Assembly (NCBI GenBank): GCA_036389675.1
Contig: DASVWI010000040.1
Coordinates: forward strand, 62,001 to 126,000
DNA length: 64,000 nucleotides
Origin: DASQYE01 sp036389675
Lineage (GTDB): Bacteria; Acidobacteriota; Blastocatellia; Pyrinomonadales; Pyrinomonadaceae
Direction: 5' to 3'
Made by a program: the position numbers and the translations under genes. The stretch's first letter is position 1, and every line of letters begins with the position of its first letter. A model generated the notes under the pieces. The model did not search any database and had not been told where the DNA came from. It saw only the letters and a list, made by a program, of their open reading frames with translations. Positions 23,800-32,473 of this stretch are shown in pieces.

Positions 23800-24900
23800 A
23801 TGGCGACGGAACTCAAACGCGCGGACACTTCGCTCGACCGTATTGAAGAGTTGTTAGGCGAGGGCGCGCGCGCGCTGCTCGATCATACGACGAAGACGAT
23901 TCCGAAGGATCAGATTCAGCTACCCGGCCCGGACTTCGTTGATCGCGTCTGGGCGGCCTCGGATCGCCGTCCCGCCGTGCTGCGCTCGCTGCAAACGCTC
24001 TTCGACAACGGACGCCTTGCCCGCACGGGCTACCTCTCGATTCTGCCCGTAGATCAGGGCATAGAGCATTCCGCGGGCTCATCCTTTGCCCCGAACCCGC
24101 AGTACTTCGACCCGGAGAATATCGTTCGCCTCGCCATCGAAGGCGGCTGCAACGCCGTCGCCTCGACCTTCGGCGTCCTCGGTATAGTCGCGCGCCGCTA
24201 CGCGCACAAGATTCCCTTCATCGTCAAGATCAATCACAACGAGCTGCTGACCTACCCGAACAAGTTCGATCAGGTCATGTTCGGCACAGTAGATCAGGCG
24301 CACGACATGGGCGCGGTCGCCGTCGGCGCAACCATCTATTTCGGCTCTGACGAATCCACACGCCAGATCACGGAGGTCAGTCAGGCTTTCGCCTACGCGC
24401 ACGAGCTTGGCATGGCGACCATCCTCTGGTGCTACCTGCGTAATTCGAAGTTCAAGACCACACAGGGCGACATGCATGCGGCGGCGGATTTGACGGGTCA
24501 GGCCAATCATCTGGGCGTCACCATTGAGGCCGATATCATCAAGCAGAAGCTGCCGGAAAGGAACGGCGGCTACAACTCGCTCAACATGGAGGGCAGTTCT
24601 TACGGCAAGACGAGCAAGAAGATTTACGAGGAGCTGACGACCGACAACCCGATTGACCTTGTGCGTTATCAGGTCGCCAACTGCTACATGGGCCGCTGCG
24701 GTCTGATCAATTCGGGCGGCGAATCCAAGGGCGCGACCGATATGCAGGAGGCCGTCCGCACAGCCGTCATCAACAAGCGCGGCGGCGGCATGGGGCTCAT
24801 CTCCGGGCGTAAAGCCTTCCAGCGTCCGATGAACGAAGGCGTCCAGCTTCTGAACGCCATACAGGATGTCTATCTCTCCGATGAGATAACCGTCGCTTAA
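23800..24900 (+). CDS. fbaB: Class I fructose-bisphosphate aldolase (FbaB/archaeal type)
   Basis: 366 residues from the ATG at 23800, with AGGAGG upstream; an earlier in-frame ATG at 23701 is unsupported. LPVDQGIEHSAG and the IPFIVKINHNE segment (Schiff-base lysine region), with the late GGESKGATDMQEA segment, match the DhnA/FbaB-type aldolases. It interconverts fructose-1,6-bisphosphate with dihydroxyacetone phosphate and glyceraldehyde-3-phosphate. It is probably monocistronic, with a hairpin downstream. Confidence 0.92.
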   Translation: MATELKRADTSLDRIEELLGEGARALLDHTTKTIPKDQIQLPGPDFVDRVWAASDRRPAVLRSLQTLFDNGRLARTGYLSILPVDQGIEHSAGSSFAPNPQYFDPENIVRLAIEGGCNAVASTFGVLGIVARRYAHKIPFIVKINHNELLTYPNKFDQVMFGTVDQAHDMGAVAVGATIYFGSDESTRQITEVSQAFAYAHELGMATILWCYLRNSKFKTTQGDMHAAADLTGQANHLGVTIEADIIKQKLPERNGGYNSLNMEGSSYGKTSKKIYEELTTDNPIDLVRYQVANCYMGRCGLINSGGESKGATDMQEAVRTAVINKRGGGMGLISGRKAFQRPMNEGVQLLNAIQDVYLSDEITVA

Positions 24901-24947
24901 GAGCGTTGGCCCAACGGGCCGATCCTTCAATACTAAAGACGCAGGCA

Positions 24948-24993
24948 AGAGCGCCGCGCCAGATTAACTTTAATAATCCGGCGCGGCGCTTCA
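24948..24993 (+). terminator. Rho-independent-like terminator after the aldolase gene
   Basis: AGCGCCGCGCC (24950-24960) pairs with GGCGCGGCGCT (24980-24990), with an extra inner GATT/AATC pairing, making a very stable hairpin 50 bases after the stop. The following sequence is only moderately T-rich. Confidence 0.65.
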
Positions 24994-25124
24994 ACTTTCA
25001 GGCGCTTCGATTTTCTGACAGAGGCTCTGGCGCATTCGGGCTAATCTCGGATAAGATGGGCCATCGCGGTCAAGAGTACTGGTCAATCTACTTTTGCAGG
25101 CTTCGCATACGGAATTAGTCCCTG

Positions 25125-25736
25125 ATGTGTCGCCCGCATTTGACTTTTGTGGCAGCCGAAGCGTTGACACCCGACGAAGCGCAAACGTTAGACTCCAAAC
25201 TACTTCACGCCGTCGCGCGCGGCGACGAAGCGGCGCTCGCCTCTCTCTACGACCGCTACAGGCTAATCCTTTTCGGTTTAATCCTACGTATATTACATAG
25301 CCGCCCCGAAGCGGAAGATATTTTGCAGGATGTCTTCATACAGGTCTGGAAAACGGCTGGAAGCTTTGACGACGCGCGCGGACGCCCTTTTACGTGGCTT
25401 GTGACGCTGGCGCGCAGCCGGGCCATTGACCGCCTGCGCGCGCTCGGCTCCCGGCAGCGCGTGGCCGACGAATCCGTGCAGGCAGCGCCCGAGAGCATCT
25501 CGGATTCGGAAGCAGACGCTCTACAGTCGGAGCAGCGCGGGGTCGTGCGCGCGGCCCTCAGAGAGCTTCCGGCGGAGCAGCGCGAGGCGCTCGTCCTGGC
25601 CTATTTCGAGGGGCTGACGCAAACCGAGATTGCCGCGCGGCTCAATGCCCCGCTCGGCACTGTGAAGACGCGCATGCGCTCCGGGATGATCAAGCTGCGC
25701 GAGTTGTTGGGAGAGAAGATGAAAGATTTTCTGTAA
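25125..25736 (+). CDS. ECF-type RNA polymerase sigma factor (SigK-like)
   Basis: 203 residues. Region 2 has ALASLYDRYRLILFGL and AEDILQDVFIQVW; region 4 has LPAEQREALVLAYFEGLTQ and EIAARLNAPLGTVKTRMRSG, a helix-turn-helix for the -35 element. It should direct RNA polymerase to a small regulon. The next gene, 75 bases downstream, encodes a zinc anti-sigma factor that presumably holds it inactive at the membrane. By analogy with actinobacterial SigK, the fasciclin gene further down may be its target. Confidence 0.92.
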   Translation: MCRPHLTFVAAEALTPDEAQTLDSKLLHAVARGDEAALASLYDRYRLILFGLILRILHSRPEAEDILQDVFIQVWKTAGSFDDARGRPFTWLVTLARSRAIDRLRALGSRQRVADESVQAAPESISDSEADALQSEQRGVVRAALRELPAEQREALVLAYFEGLTQTEIAARLNAPLGTVKTRMRSGMIKLRELLGEKMKDFL

Positions 25737-25811
25737 AAGCTTTGACCTTGAACGTCAAAGAGTAGGGCGGGCCAGACATCACAAGTTGTCGGCGAAAGAG
25801 AAGATTTCCAA

Positions 25812-26657
25812 GTGACGCACGAAGAATACAGAGAGATGCTCGCGGCTTATGCGCTCGGCGCGCTTGAGGCGGCGGAAGCGCGCTCTATCGAAGAGCATCT
25901 GGCCTCGTGCGATGATTGCCGCGCGGAGGTCGCAGAGTGGCGCGCGACCGCCTCGGCCCTCGCGCTCTCTACCGAATTGGTCGAGCCCGGCGCGCAACTG
26001 CGCTCGCGTATTCTTGAGAGCGTGCGCTCCATCCCCCAACCCTCAAGCGAACAGCGAGCGAGCGCGAGCGCCGCGAAGGACGGCGAGCCTAAACGAGCAT
26101 CCAACGTGATTCAAATGCCGCAGGCCGTGCGTTGGAGCACCGGGCAGAAGTTCGGCGCGATTGCCGCTTCCGTCGCCATACTCGCGCTCTCGGCCTCGCT
26201 CCTGATCCTCTGGAATCGCCTGAACGATTTACAGCGGCAATACGAGCGCGAGCACACGGCTGTCGAAGTCCTCGCCAAACAGGTATCGGAAGAGCGCGAG
26301 ATCAGAGAGATGCTGACCGCGCCCGGCGCACAGATGACCCGACTCTCCGGAACGAACGCGGCCCAACAGGCCAGCGCCAAGCTAGCCTTCGACCCGCAGA
26401 CTGGCCGAGCCATGCTCTTCGCGTACAACCTCCCGCCAGCGCCCGCAGGCAAGGCATACCAACTCTGGTACATAGCAGACCTCGCGCATCCTGTGCCCGG
26501 CGGCGTCTTCAACACGGATGCGCGCGGCGGCGCTGTGCTGCGCGATCAGGTTCCGGCAGAGGGACGAAGCGCCTCAGTCTTCGCCGTCACGCTTGAGCCA
26601 CAGGGGGGCACGAGCGCCCCAACCGGCGACAAGTATCTGCTCAGCCCCATCTCTTAG
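25812..26657 (+). CDS. RskA-like zinc anti-sigma factor
   Basis: 281 residues from a GTG start. The N-terminal zinc anti-sigma motif is His29-x3-Cys33-x2-Cys36 in EEHLASCDDC. A single membrane helix lies near residues 115-135 (IAASVAILALSASLLIL), then a short coiled-coil and an extracytoplasmic RskA-like beta domain (KAYQLWYIADLAHPVPGG). It should sequester the ECF sigma factor encoded just upstream and release it after proteolysis. Confidence 0.9.
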   Translation: MTHEEYREMLAAYALGALEAAEARSIEEHLASCDDCRAEVAEWRATASALALSTELVEPGAQLRSRILESVRSIPQPSSEQRASASAAKDGEPKRASNVIQMPQAVRWSTGQKFGAIAASVAILALSASLLILWNRLNDLQRQYEREHTAVEVLAKQVSEEREIREMLTAPGAQMTRLSGTNAAQQASAKLAFDPQTGRAMLFAYNLPPAPAGKAYQLWYIADLAHPVPGGVFNTDARGGAVLRDQVPAEGRSASVFAVTLEPQGGTSAPTGDKYLLSPIS

Positions 26658-26666
26658 GTTTGAATC

Positions 26667-26767
26667 AACAGGGATTGTCGGGATGAAAAGCGGAAAGCAT
26701 GACGACGCGAATGCTTCATAGCATTTTCTTTATCCTGTTCATCCTATCCATCCCTGTTCATTCCTTC
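26667..26767. repeat. Imperfect palindromic repeat, family C
   Basis: The left flank AACAGGGAT...GGATGAAAAG pairs imperfectly with the right flank CTTTATCCTGTTCATCC...ATCCCTGTT. An inner AAGCAT/ATGCTT pair closes the loop. It lies directly behind the anti-sigma gene. Its outer sequence resembles the flanks of family A copy 2 (CAGGGATGAAAAGC). Confidence 0.55.
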
Positions 26768-27083
26768 TTAGCGGCTGGCCCAATCTTCCGCGATAATCTC
26801 AACCATGCTGACACACTATCTCATCCGCAATGACACTGAAGTTTTTCGCTTATCTAAATCCTAAAGCGCCGGGTCGTGCGTAAATTAGTCAGAACGTTCG
26901 AAAACAAAAAAGGGCCGGAGTGGTAACCGCCGTCCTCTAACAATAGCTTTATCTGGTTCCGTAAATGTTGAGTGTGTTTCGTTGAAAGCCGAAGCACACC
27001 CGTGGCCCTGGTCTGCCTTCGTAAAGAAAGTGTGACCGCCGCGCGAATTACCAGAACACTTAAAGGATACGAGAGGAAGAAAA
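26768..27083. promoter_or_regulatory. Long leader region of the fasciclin gene
   Basis: About 315 bases, richer in A and T than the genes around it. It should contain the fasciclin promoter. I looked for a clear ECF-type -35/-10 pair shared with the region upstream of the sigma gene and did not find a convincing one. AGAGGAAG before 27084 is the ribosome binding site. Confidence 0.4.
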
Positions 27084-27647
27084 ATGAAAAAAACATTCGT
27101 TATGTTGCTACTTGCAGTAGCGTCGATGACAGTCGCGGCGTCAGCCGCTTTGGCTCAGGATAACCCCATGGTGGGCGGCGCGGCGATGCTTCGCAGCCGT
27201 GACATCATTGACAACGCGGTGAACTCCGCCGACCACACGACGCTGGTGGCTGCCGTCAAAGCCGCCGGGCTGGTTGACACGCTGAAGGGCAAAGGCCCGT
27301 TCACAGTTTTCGCTCCGACAAACGCGGCGTTCGCACAGCTTCCGGCGGGAACGGTCGACAATCTTCTGATGGCGCAGAACAAGCCGATGCTCACCAAGGT
27401 GCTGACGTACCATGTGGTGGCCGGTAAATATGATGCCAAGAAGCTGATGAAGCTCATCAAGAAGGGCAACGGTGCTGCGACCTTGAGAACCGTCAGCGGC
27501 GGCACTCTGACGGCGAGGATGAACGGCATGAACGGCATCAGCCTGACCGACGAGAAGGGCGGCATGGCAAACGTTACGACCGCCGATGTCATGCAATCGA
27601 ACGGCGTCATTCACGTGGTCGACACCGTGTTGATGCCCGGCATGTAA
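27084..27647 (+). CDS. Secreted fasciclin (FAS1) domain protein
   Basis: 187 residues. A signal peptide ends at ASAALAQ (about residue 25). One FAS1 domain follows: DIIDNAV, HTTLVAAVKAAGLVDTLKG, the H1 motif GPFTVFAPTNAAFAQLP, LTYHVVAGKY and the H2-like NGVIHVVDTVLMP. FAS1 domains mediate adhesion or matrix contact. It follows an ECF sigma/RskA pair, as MPT70/MPT83 do for SigK in mycobacteria. It may be their target. Confidence 0.92.
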   Translation: MKKTFVMLLLAVASMTVAASAALAQDNPMVGGAAMLRSRDIIDNAVNSADHTTLVAAVKAAGLVDTLKGKGPFTVFAPTNAAFAQLPAGTVDNLLMAQNKPMLTKVLTYHVVAGKYDAKKLMKLIKKGNGAATLRTVSGGTLTARMNGMNGISLTDEKGGMANVTTADVMQSNGVIHVVDTVLMPGM

Positions 27648-27770
27648 GAGTTCAGGGTGCGCTCTCGCTCCATTGCGAGCGCGAGGTACACCGCACGAGT
27701 ATGACGACTTCGGTGAAGCCCTCACGGCTCTCACAGAGGCGTCAGAGATCAAGGGGTATAACAAGGGGGA

Positions 27771-27806
27771 AAAGAGGCGCGCCCGAAATCACGGGCGCGC
27801 CTCTTT
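27771..27806. terminator. Strong hairpin terminator after the fasciclin gene
   Basis: AAAGAGGCGCGCCCG (27771-27785) and CGGGCGCGCCTCTTT (27792-27806) form a 15-bp perfect stem with a 6-base loop, ending in T residues. A-rich sequence before it would make it work on the minus strand too. Confidence 0.85.
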
Positions 27807-28128
27807 ATCTGCGTCAGCTCTCAAGCCATCCGTGAAAAATCCGCACGCGCCGCCTGACACGTAAATACATCCGAAGCCCGACGAACACGCCGCCTGCCAG
27901 CCCTCGCAGGAGATTCAGACTCGTCGGAGACGGCTTTCCCGGTTCAGCTAATCCTCGTGCCCCACCGTCTCCGCGTCGTTTGATCGAGCTTGCCCGGTGT
28001 ATGTAGGATTCGCTCCGATGCTTTTCGGTCAACCCCCGAAAGCTTTCAGAGGATGAGCGCTTTGTTAGAAGAACGAACCCGCCGGGCCGTAGTAATCAAA
28101 ACCCCAACCGATGAAGGAGAAGATAGAG
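27807..28128. other. Intergenic region upstream of the truncated haemoglobin gene
   Basis: About 320 bases with no supported gene. A minus-strand frame of 72 codons with a TTG start ends at 27814, against the terminator, but shows no family likeness. The haemoglobin promoter should lie here. AAGGAG before 28129 sets the start. Confidence 0.35.
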
Positions 28129-28602
28129 ATGCGAAAGCAACGCTTATTAACGAAGATGTTTTTTCTGTCCTTGCTTTTCCTCGTGAGCGTGCGCGCCGCG
28201 CCGCTCATGGCCCAGTCCGACCCGGCACAGGCCAGGGAGAAGCCGCTTTACGAGAGGCTCGGCGGCTATAACGCGCTCGCCTCGGTCGTCGACGAGTTCA
28301 TGAAGCGTCTGGCCGAGGACAAACAACTGGCGCGCTTTCTGGTCGGCCTCAGCGACGACTCCAAAAAGCGGCTGCGCCAGCACCTGCTCAACCAGTTCTG
28401 TCAGGCGACGGGCGGCCCCTGCCTCTACACGGGCCGCGATATGAAGACGGTTCACACCGGATTGAAGATCACCGAAAGCGATTGGGACATCGCCGCGAAG
28501 GCGCTGGTGGCAACCCTAGACAAGTTCAACGTGCCGAAGAAGGAGAAAGACGAGCTGGTCGCCATCGTCGTCAGTCTCAAGAAAGATATCGTCGGGCTCT
28601 AG
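28129..28602 (+). CDS. Exported group 1 truncated haemoglobin
   Basis: 157 residues from the ATG at 28129, chosen because AAGGAG is nine bases upstream; the ATG at 28111 has no such site. A signal peptide (residues 1-29, ending LMAQS) precedes the globin. YERLGGYNALASVVDEFMKRL and the proximal haem His109 in DMKTVHTGLKI match group 1 (trHbN). Such proteins bind O2 or NO. Export to the periplasm is unusual for this family. Confidence 0.88.
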   Translation: MRKQRLLTKMFFLSLLFLVSVRAAPLMAQSDPAQAREKPLYERLGGYNALASVVDEFMKRLAEDKQLARFLVGLSDDSKKRLRQHLLNQFCQATGGPCLYTGRDMKTVHTGLKITESDWDIAAKALVATLDKFNVPKKEKDELVAIVVSLKKDIVGL

Positions 28603-28647
28603 CGGTTCGCAGTCAAAACAATCCTTTGAGCCCTGACCCACGAAGGA

Positions 28648-28680
28648 AGCGGGCAGCTCCCCCTTTTGGCGCTGCCCGCT
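28648..28680 (+). terminator. Hairpin terminator after the truncated haemoglobin gene
   Basis: AGCGGGCAGC (28648-28657) and GCTGCCCGCT (28671-28680) form a 10-bp perfect stem with a 13-base loop, 45 bases after the stop. No strong T-run follows. Confidence 0.6.
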
Positions 28681-28785
28681 CGCCTGCAACCCGCACGGGT
28701 CGCAGATTGCGACAGCGCGGTAAACCTCTGCCGGGAAAATTTGCTAAACTGTCGTCCAGCTATCAGGGCTTAAATTTCGGAAAGT

Positions 28786-29013
28786 GTGAGGAACAGAAAA
28801 AGGGTGACTGAAAATAAGAGCAAAGAGCAGCCCGTGCTGTCCAACGAAATATCAGACGAGACCGGACAATATGACGTGCGCTTTCTTTTGTGGCGCAAGT
28901 TCTGTAACGACAACGGCGTGCCGGTCGAGACGCTGCCCGGAGAGTTGAAGGGAGAGATCAAGCAGAAGTGGGAGAGCCTCAAGGAAGAGCGCCTGCGTAA
29001 GCCCGAAAAATAG
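28786..29013 (+). CDS. Small hypothetical protein
   Basis: 75 residues from a GTG start; a second GTG at 28804 is equally plausible. The protein is charged and soluble, with FLLWRKFCNDNG in the middle and a basic helix at the end. I recognise no family. It converges on the hydrolase gene that ends at 29029. Confidence 0.5.
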   Translation: MRNRKRVTENKSKEQPVLSNEISDETGQYDVRFLLWRKFCNDNGVPVETLPGELKGEIKQKWESLKEERLRKPEK

Positions 29014-29028
29014 TTTCCCGCCGAGGGC

Positions 29029-29721
29029 TCAGAAACGAGCGCCGCGCCCCAGAGAATAAAGGCCCGTCAGAAAAGGGTTCGTCAGCCGCTCGCGACCGAT
29101 GGTCGTCACCTCCCCGTGACCCGAATAGACCGAGACATCGTCGCCGAGCGGCACGATTTTGTTCAGGAGCGAATCCATCAACTGCTCGGATGATCCGCCC
29201 GGCAAATCCGTCCTCCCAATCGAGCCCGCGAACAGGCAATCGCCGACAAAGACCTTTCGCTCCTCTTCGCTGAATAACACGACATGGCCCGGCGTGTGCC
29301 CCGGACAATGTATGACCCGGAATTTCAATTCACCGACCGCGTAGATTTCCCCGTCCGTCCAGTAGCGATCAATCGCGGGCGGCTCATCATAATCGAACCC
29401 GAGCCTGGCCCACTCAGAGCGCGGGACGCCGATCCACGCGGGCTGTTCCGGCAGCGCCCTGTACAGGGGCTCGTCCGCGCTGTGAATCAGGACATCAGCC
29501 CGTGGCCGCAATCCTTTCAGCGCCGCGACTCCGCCGACGTGATCCATATGCGCGTGCGTCAAAGCGATGGCCTGAAGCTCAAGCCCGTGCCGCTCAAGCG
29601 CGCTCACGACCAGCTCCGCCCCGTCGCCCGGGTCAATACAGATGGCGCGCCTCGTCTTCTCGCACCCGACGACGCGCGTGTGTTGTTGAAACGCCGTGAC
29701 CGTAAGCTCTTCAATAATCAT
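29029..29721 (-). CDS. Glyoxalase-II-like metallo-beta-lactamase-fold hydrolase
   Basis: 230 residues from the ATG at 29721; the frame is open to 29808 but the extra part is repeat-like. The metal-binding motif THAHMDHVGG, then HCPGHTPGHV, VGDCLFAGSIGRTDLPGG and YSGHGEVTTIG give the full ligand set of the GloB/YcbL group. These enzymes hydrolyse thioesters such as S-lactoylglutathione or related compounds; the true substrate is open. Confidence 0.88.
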   Translation of the reverse strand: MIIEELTVTAFQQHTRVVGCEKTRRAICIDPGDGAELVVSALERHGLELQAIALTHAHMDHVGGVAALKGLRPRADVLIHSADEPLYRALPEQPAWIGVPRSEWARLGFDYDEPPAIDRYWTDGEIYAVGELKFRVIHCPGHTPGHVVLFSEEERKVFVGDCLFAGSIGRTDLPGGSSEQLMDSLLNKIVPLGDDVSVYSGHGEVTTIGRERLTNPFLTGLYSLGRGARF

Positions 29722-29771
29722 AAGCGGTAACGAATCGGTGATCAGCCCGAAGTTTAGTCTAGAGACCGGAG

Positions 29772-29792
29772 GCTGATAGCTGATCGCTAAAG
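29772..29792. repeat. Heptad repeat, family G
   Basis: GCTGATA, GCTGATC and GCTAAAG stand in 7-nt register in the short divergent region between the hydrolase and radical SAM genes. A partial complement (GTGATCAGC) is near 29740. It is weaker than families A, B and D. Confidence 0.45.
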
Positions 29793-29840
29793 TAGTATAA
29801 TTGCTCAACCCGATTTCCGCTATTATAGGGGTTTAAGACA

Positions 29841-30914
29841 ATGCCGATGAGTAGTAGATCAGCCTCACTCGCTGAAGTCATAGACGAGCTGACGAGGGAA
29901 GGCGCGCCGGAATTGACCGAACATTTAGAGGGGGCAGACCTGCGCTGCTACGCCTGCGGCCACCGCTGTCTGATCAAGGAAGGCAAGCGCGGCATCTGCA
30001 AGGTGCGCTACAACGAGGGCGGCCATTTGATGGTTCCCTCCAACTACGTCGCCGCGCTCGCCTGCGACCCGACAGAAAAGAAACCCTTCTTCCACGCCCT
30101 GCCCGGCTCCGACACCCTCACCTTCGGCATGCTCGGATGCGACCTGCACTGCGCCTATTGCCAGAACTTTTTAACGTCGCAGACCCTGCGTGATGATGCG
30201 GCGGGGGTCGCGCCGAAGGCGGTGACGGCGGAGAGGTTGGTCGCGCTGGCGCGCAGTTATGGCGCAAGGATGGTTGGGACGAGTTATAACGAGCCGTTGA
30301 TTACGGCGGAGTGGGCCGTGGAGGTTTTCAAGCTGGCGAAGCCCGCCGGCTTTAAGACCGCCTTCATCTCGAACGGCAACGCGACGCCGCAGGTTCTGGA
30401 TTACATCAGGCCGTGGACGGATTGCTATAAGATTGATTTGAAATCCATGGATGATCGCAACTACAGGCAGTTGGGCGGCGTCGTGGATAATATTCTGGAC
30501 ACGGTGAGGATGGTTCACGAGCGCGGGTTCTGGGAAGAGATCGTCACGCTGATCGTGCCCGGCTTCAACGACTCGGAGGACGAGTTGCGGCGCGCGGCTG
30601 ATTTTATCGCCGCGGTTTCGGTTGATATACCATGGCACGTGACGGCGTTTCATCAGGACTACAAGATGACGGAGAACGCCAACACGACCGCCGAGCAGCT
30701 CATACGCGCCTGCGAGATCGGGCGCGAGGCCGGACTGCGCTACGTGTACGCGGGAAACCTGCCGGGCAGGGTCGGGCGCTGGGAAAACACCTATTGCCCG
30801 TCTTGCGACGAGCTGTTGATCGAGCGCTACGGCTATATCATCAGGCAGATGAAGGTCATGAGCGCGGGCCGATGCCCACAGTGCGCGACGCTGATTCCCG
30901 GCGTCTGGTCGTGA
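29841..30914 (+). CDS. amrS: AmmeMemoRadiSam system radical SAM enzyme
   Basis: 357 residues. It has a PflA-like radical SAM core with CDLHCAYCQN (4Fe-4S cluster), the N-terminal CYACGHRCLI, and C-terminal CPSCDELLIERYGY and CPQCATLIPGVW, the pattern of the radical SAM member of the AmmeMemoRadiSam set. The system's chemistry is not well defined. Its usual partners, AMMECR1 and Memo, are not in this window, so they are encoded elsewhere or absent. Confidence 0.88.
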   Translation: MPMSSRSASLAEVIDELTREGAPELTEHLEGADLRCYACGHRCLIKEGKRGICKVRYNEGGHLMVPSNYVAALACDPTEKKPFFHALPGSDTLTFGMLGCDLHCAYCQNFLTSQTLRDDAAGVAPKAVTAERLVALARSYGARMVGTSYNEPLITAEWAVEVFKLAKPAGFKTAFISNGNATPQVLDYIRPWTDCYKIDLKSMDDRNYRQLGGVVDNILDTVRMVHERGFWEEIVTLIVPGFNDSEDELRRAADFIAAVSVDIPWHVTAFHQDYKMTENANTTAEQLIRACEIGREAGLRYVYAGNLPGRVGRWENTYCPSCDELLIERYGYIIRQMKVMSAGRCPQCATLIPGVWS

Positions 30915-31021
30915 TAACTCCTCGCAGTTGTGACGGTCACGCCCGCGCGCACGCCTGCCTCTGCTCCTGCTTATTACTAAAACAAAAAGCTTGTCATGCC
31001 TCACAGGACAATGACATAGTG

Positions 31022-31042
31022 TCTGCGGGGCAGGCCCGCAGA
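31022..31042 (+). promoter_or_regulatory. Hairpin in the leader of the PilZ gene
   Basis: TCTGCGGG and CCCGCAGA form an 8-bp perfect stem with a 5-base loop, about 57 bases upstream of the PilZ ATG. I compared the leader with the c-di-GMP-I riboswitch and did not find its conserved core. It could be a terminator for the radical SAM gene. Confidence 0.35.
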
Positions 31043-31098
31043 GTTCGGACCTTACCGGACAGCCGCCCGGGAAGTGAAATCCATCTGGAAGAGATACG

Positions 31099-31521
31099 AT
31101 GTCACTTTATGAGAATGAACGCCGCAGCACTCGCAGACACAGGACTCAACTCGCCATCAGAGTTCTGGTAGTGATCACAAAGAGGAATGCTGATGACGGC
31201 GAGAACGTGCTGACGTGCATCGGTTACACTCACGATATCAGCGAGACCGGCATAGCCCTCGTCATATCCGCGAAGAGCGTTAACGAAGCCTTTCTCGACA
31301 GGGCGGATTGCACGATGCAGGTCGGGCTCACACTTCCAACCGGCTCGGTTGATATAACGGCGATCCCCGTCCGCTACCAGCGCGTGACCGACGGTAAGAT
31401 GGATGCCGGCGAAGAGCATACGGCGGAGCAGGGCTATCTGGTCGGCATGCTCATCACGGAGATGAACGACGACGCGCGCTCGCGCTACACGGCATACATA
31501 CGCGAAACTCTGCAAGCCTGA
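31099..31521 (+). CDS. PilZ domain protein
   Basis: 140 residues. RRSTRRHRTQL at the N-terminus fits the RxxxR c-di-GMP-binding motif, and HDISETGIAL fits the D/NxSxxG motif, so ligand binding is likely. The whole protein is a single PilZ domain with no effector attached. It may signal by binding a partner. No cyclase or phosphodiesterase is in the window. Confidence 0.88.
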   Translation: MSLYENERRSTRRHRTQLAIRVLVVITKRNADDGENVLTCIGYTHDISETGIALVISAKSVNEAFLDRADCTMQVGLTLPTGSVDITAIPVRYQRVTDGKMDAGEEHTAEQGYLVGMLITEMNDDARSRYTAYIRETLQA

Positions 31522-31806
31522 GAGGCCCGCCTTCAGCGGGCCATGGTGCTGCCGACTCCCGGCGTTTGAAGAGAGCAGCCCCGCGGGGCGCAGACCTTCG
31601 GAAGCAGCCACGGGGCACAGTCCGCACCATTGACTCCGACACCCATGTTGTCTTATTGTCGCGGCTGCAAAACCTTCAAAGGCTGGTTGCGGCGGAAGAC
31701 TTGCCAGAGACCTTAGCCTTCTTTCCCGTCCAGCCTTTGATTATCACACCCCAACTGCGGTCGCACTGGATCGCAGCGCCTTCTACGGAAGGAGGAGCCA
31801 CCTACT

Positions 31807-32343
31807 ATGCTTCAAATCAGGAAGGACTATCTTGTTTTCAAATTGCCCGGCTTTGCGCTCATGGCCTTCGCGCTGGCCTGCTTTGTGACGGGCACGAGCG
31901 TAAGCGCCGACGCGCAAACCCGTACCACCCGCGGCGCGGCGACGAGTGCGGTCGAGCCGCAGCCGAAGGGAGAGGACGAGCCGCTCTTTAGTGAGTACAA
32001 GGGAGTGCGAATCGGTATGCTGGCCGACGAGGCGCGGAAAAAACTGGGCAGCCCACAGGACAAGAGCGACGAGCAGGATTTCTTCGTCTTCAACGAGCGG
32101 GAGTCGGCGCAGGTCTTCTACGACAAATCGCGCAAGACCTATGCTATTTCGATCAACTATCTGGGCACGAACAACAACAACACGCCGCAGGCAAAGACTG
32201 TCTTCGGCACGGATATCGAAGCCAAGCCGGATGGGTCGATGTTCAAGATGGTGCGTTATCCGAAAGCCGGCTACTGGGTTTCGTACAGCCGCACCTCCGG
32301 CAGCGACCCGATTGTCTCCATCACGATACAGAGAATCGACTAG
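31807..32343 (+). CDS. Exported protein of unknown function (BamE-like fold possible)
   Basis: 178 residues; GGAGG eleven bases before the start. A signal peptide (to about residue 35) and a Thr/Arg/Ala-rich linker precede EYKGVRIGMLADEARKKLG, which resembles the start of SmpA/OmlA (BamE-like) domains. Alternating strands follow to the C-terminus. The resemblance is slight and the role unknown. Confidence 0.55.
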   Translation: MLQIRKDYLVFKLPGFALMAFALACFVTGTSVSADAQTRTTRGAATSAVEPQPKGEDEPLFSEYKGVRIGMLADEARKKLGSPQDKSDEQDFFVFNERESAQVFYDKSRKTYAISINYLGTNNNNTPQAKTVFGTDIEAKPDGSMFKMVRYPKAGYWVSYSRTSGSDPIVSITIQRID

Positions 32344-32473
32344 CCATCGGGCGCATCGGGCCATTAACTTCTGAATAGATAACGTACCCGGACGCGGCGG
32401 GCCTTTGAATGCCCGCAAGCCAGGGGTCTGTTTTCTATGTCGGGCGGGAAACCGTTGACGCTCAAACGTGCGG

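Noticed and set aside
26870..26960. Possible tRNA-like sequence with GTTCGAAAAC
   Set aside because: No acceptor stem or anticodon arm can be drawn around it.
25080..27060. Shared GAATTA motif upstream of the sigma and fasciclin genes as an ECF promoter
   Set aside because: The upstream -35 regions do not match each other, and the distances to the start codons differ.
27814..28032. Minus-strand frame of 72 codons ending at the terminator hairpin
   Set aside because: It needs a TTG start and shows no family likeness. Position beside a terminator is suggestive but not enough.
31000..31098. Possible c-di-GMP riboswitch before the PilZ gene
   Set aside because: A CACAGGACAA stretch recalled the aptamer, but the second conserved half (GGTAGCGGGGTTACC-like) is absent.
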